Shown one piece after another: positions 63,021 to 64,000 of a DNA stretch of 64,000 nt. The notes under the pieces are model-generated. The model saw only the letters and a program-made list of their open reading frames with translations, ran no database searches and had not been told where the DNA came from. The stretch's first letter is position 1; every line of letters begins with the position of its first letter. Source of the DNA: Hypericum androsaemum (lineage: Eukaryota > Streptophyta > Magnoliopsida > Malpighiales > Hypericaceae); the NCBI GenBank assembly GCA_963995505.1, contig OZ023184.1, positions 5,208,001 through 5,272,000 of the forward strand, in the 5' to 3' direction. A program made the position numbers and the translations under genes.

Positions 63021-64000
63021 TCGTAAATTATTATTACCTTTTTTTTTGGTGGAAATAAATTATAATTACCTTTTACCTAGAACTGAGGAAGCGATCTGAT
63101 ATTTCAGAGTTCAGACATTCTATTGTTAATTAAAAGACTGAAATATAATTAACTCTTAAAATAGTTAATAGGATAATCACTGTCTAAGTGGTTCAGAGAT
63201 CCTTGTAAATATTCTCTTTTACTTAGTAGTGGGGTTTGAAGCTCTCCTCCGTTGCATGCAATATAAATTAGATAATTATCCTATCACTTTTCAATGACAT
63301 TAAGATGCTATCCTATGATGGGAGGACCAACAAAGCAACCAAAATTGGGCCAAAAGTTAATTTGGTTTGAGTATTACAAAATTAAAATAATTGAGTGCTT
63401 CGATGAGCAAAATTAACTTATGTATAGGTAGGATCGAGTTTGGACAATTGTGTGAGAGGTGAATATCATTAGCAATGAAACAAGTTATGCAAATCTTACT
63501 TTTTTTCTGTAGATCCCATCCATACACATTTCATGGTAAAGTTTAAGAAAAAATGAAAGGGATGAATAATTTGACTTTAGGTAATCTCGCATTGAATTTT
63601 GATTTTCTTCGGTGACAAGGAAAGTTTGAATACATGAAAATCTAAGAACTGGAGTTCCATTTAACGTAATGTTTCAACACATTAAAAGAATTGGAACAAA
63701 AAATAACGAGGAATAAGTGTCAAATTTTGAGGCAACTGTATCTCCATACACAAAATATATATTTTTATAAATATAGCTTAAATAAATATTATACTTGGTA
63801 AAGTATTAATTTGACTACTAATAAACCCATTTGATTTCTCGAATTTTCAATTAGAGCAAAGTAGAACAGAAGCAAGTTGACCATCTAAAATTTACAATTG
63901 TCAAGTTTCACCGTCATCTGTTACAGGTATTGATATTATGACGCTCCACTCCATGATCCGACCGATTATTTTCACAGATCAATACGGGTTTTTTCCAGCG
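63021..64000. repeat. Backbone duplication block E' (partner 20300-23230)
   Basis: Collinear with block E but without the solo LTR, MITE and MULE inserted there, giving empty sites near 63460, 63665 and 63779. No gene is visible. The last 80 bases have no checked partner. Confidence 0.8.

Noticed and set aside
1..64000. tRNA or rRNA genes
   Set aside because: Pol III box-like sequences occur only within SINE-like inserts; no cloverleaf or rRNA core sequence was recognised.

Overview
This is plant nuclear DNA, most likely from a dicot. It is AT-rich, carries intronless type I MADS-box genes, and is crowded with plant transposon families: Ty1/copia, Ty3/gypsy, LINE, SINE, MULE and hAT. There are no rRNA or tRNA genes and no bacterial-style features. 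Only two intact host genes can be supported, AGL80-like type I (M-gamma) MADS-box genes at 33015-34217 and 42280-43542, both on the plus strand. Nearly everything else is repetitive DNA, and much of it can be delimited to the base by target-site duplications (TSDs).

Layout. 0.65-4.7 kb: decayed copia element on the minus strand, with its 5' LTR, a primer-binding site and an internally duplicated integrase region. 5.07-13.03 kb: a MULE (9-bp TSD) split by a 6.7-kb gypsy element (5-bp TSD) that has gag/protease but no reverse transcriptase. 14.2-14.9 kb: a lone first coding exon resembling NF-YA, next to a 32-G run. 15.4-23.2 kb: non-coding backbone carrying a SINE, LINE tails, a solo copia LTR, a foldback MITE and a MULE. 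23.9-30.8 kb: a continuous pyrimidine-rich decanucleotide satellite. 31-35.5 kb: MADS gene 1, then a MADS pseudogene split by a SINE. 35.8-38.6 kb: an RT-less LINE derivative. 41.3-49.1 kb: MADS gene 2, a solo gypsy LTR holding three nested DNA transposons, then a promoter-only MADS remnant. 50.5-52.0 kb: a Pack-MULE carrying a RABH1/RAB6 GTPase gene fragment. 52.6-55.1 kb: a 5'-truncated LINE. 55.2-56.8 kb: a solo gypsy LTR. 57.3-58.7 kb: a probable gene-carrying element with minisatellites. 59.4-62.8 kb: a second RT-less gypsy copy.

Two duplications organise the window. First, a MADS unit (promoter, gene, 3' flank) exists in four states: two intact genes, one SINE-split pseudogene and one promoter-only remnant. 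Second, a backbone at about 16.8-23.2 kb recurs in the same order, spread over 39.6-64.0 kb. Each copy provides pre-insertion sites for transposons in the other, which supports many of the boundaries given here.

Calls rest on translated motifs, inverted repeats and TSDs read by eye. No database search was run. Identities, ages and species assignment are not claimed.
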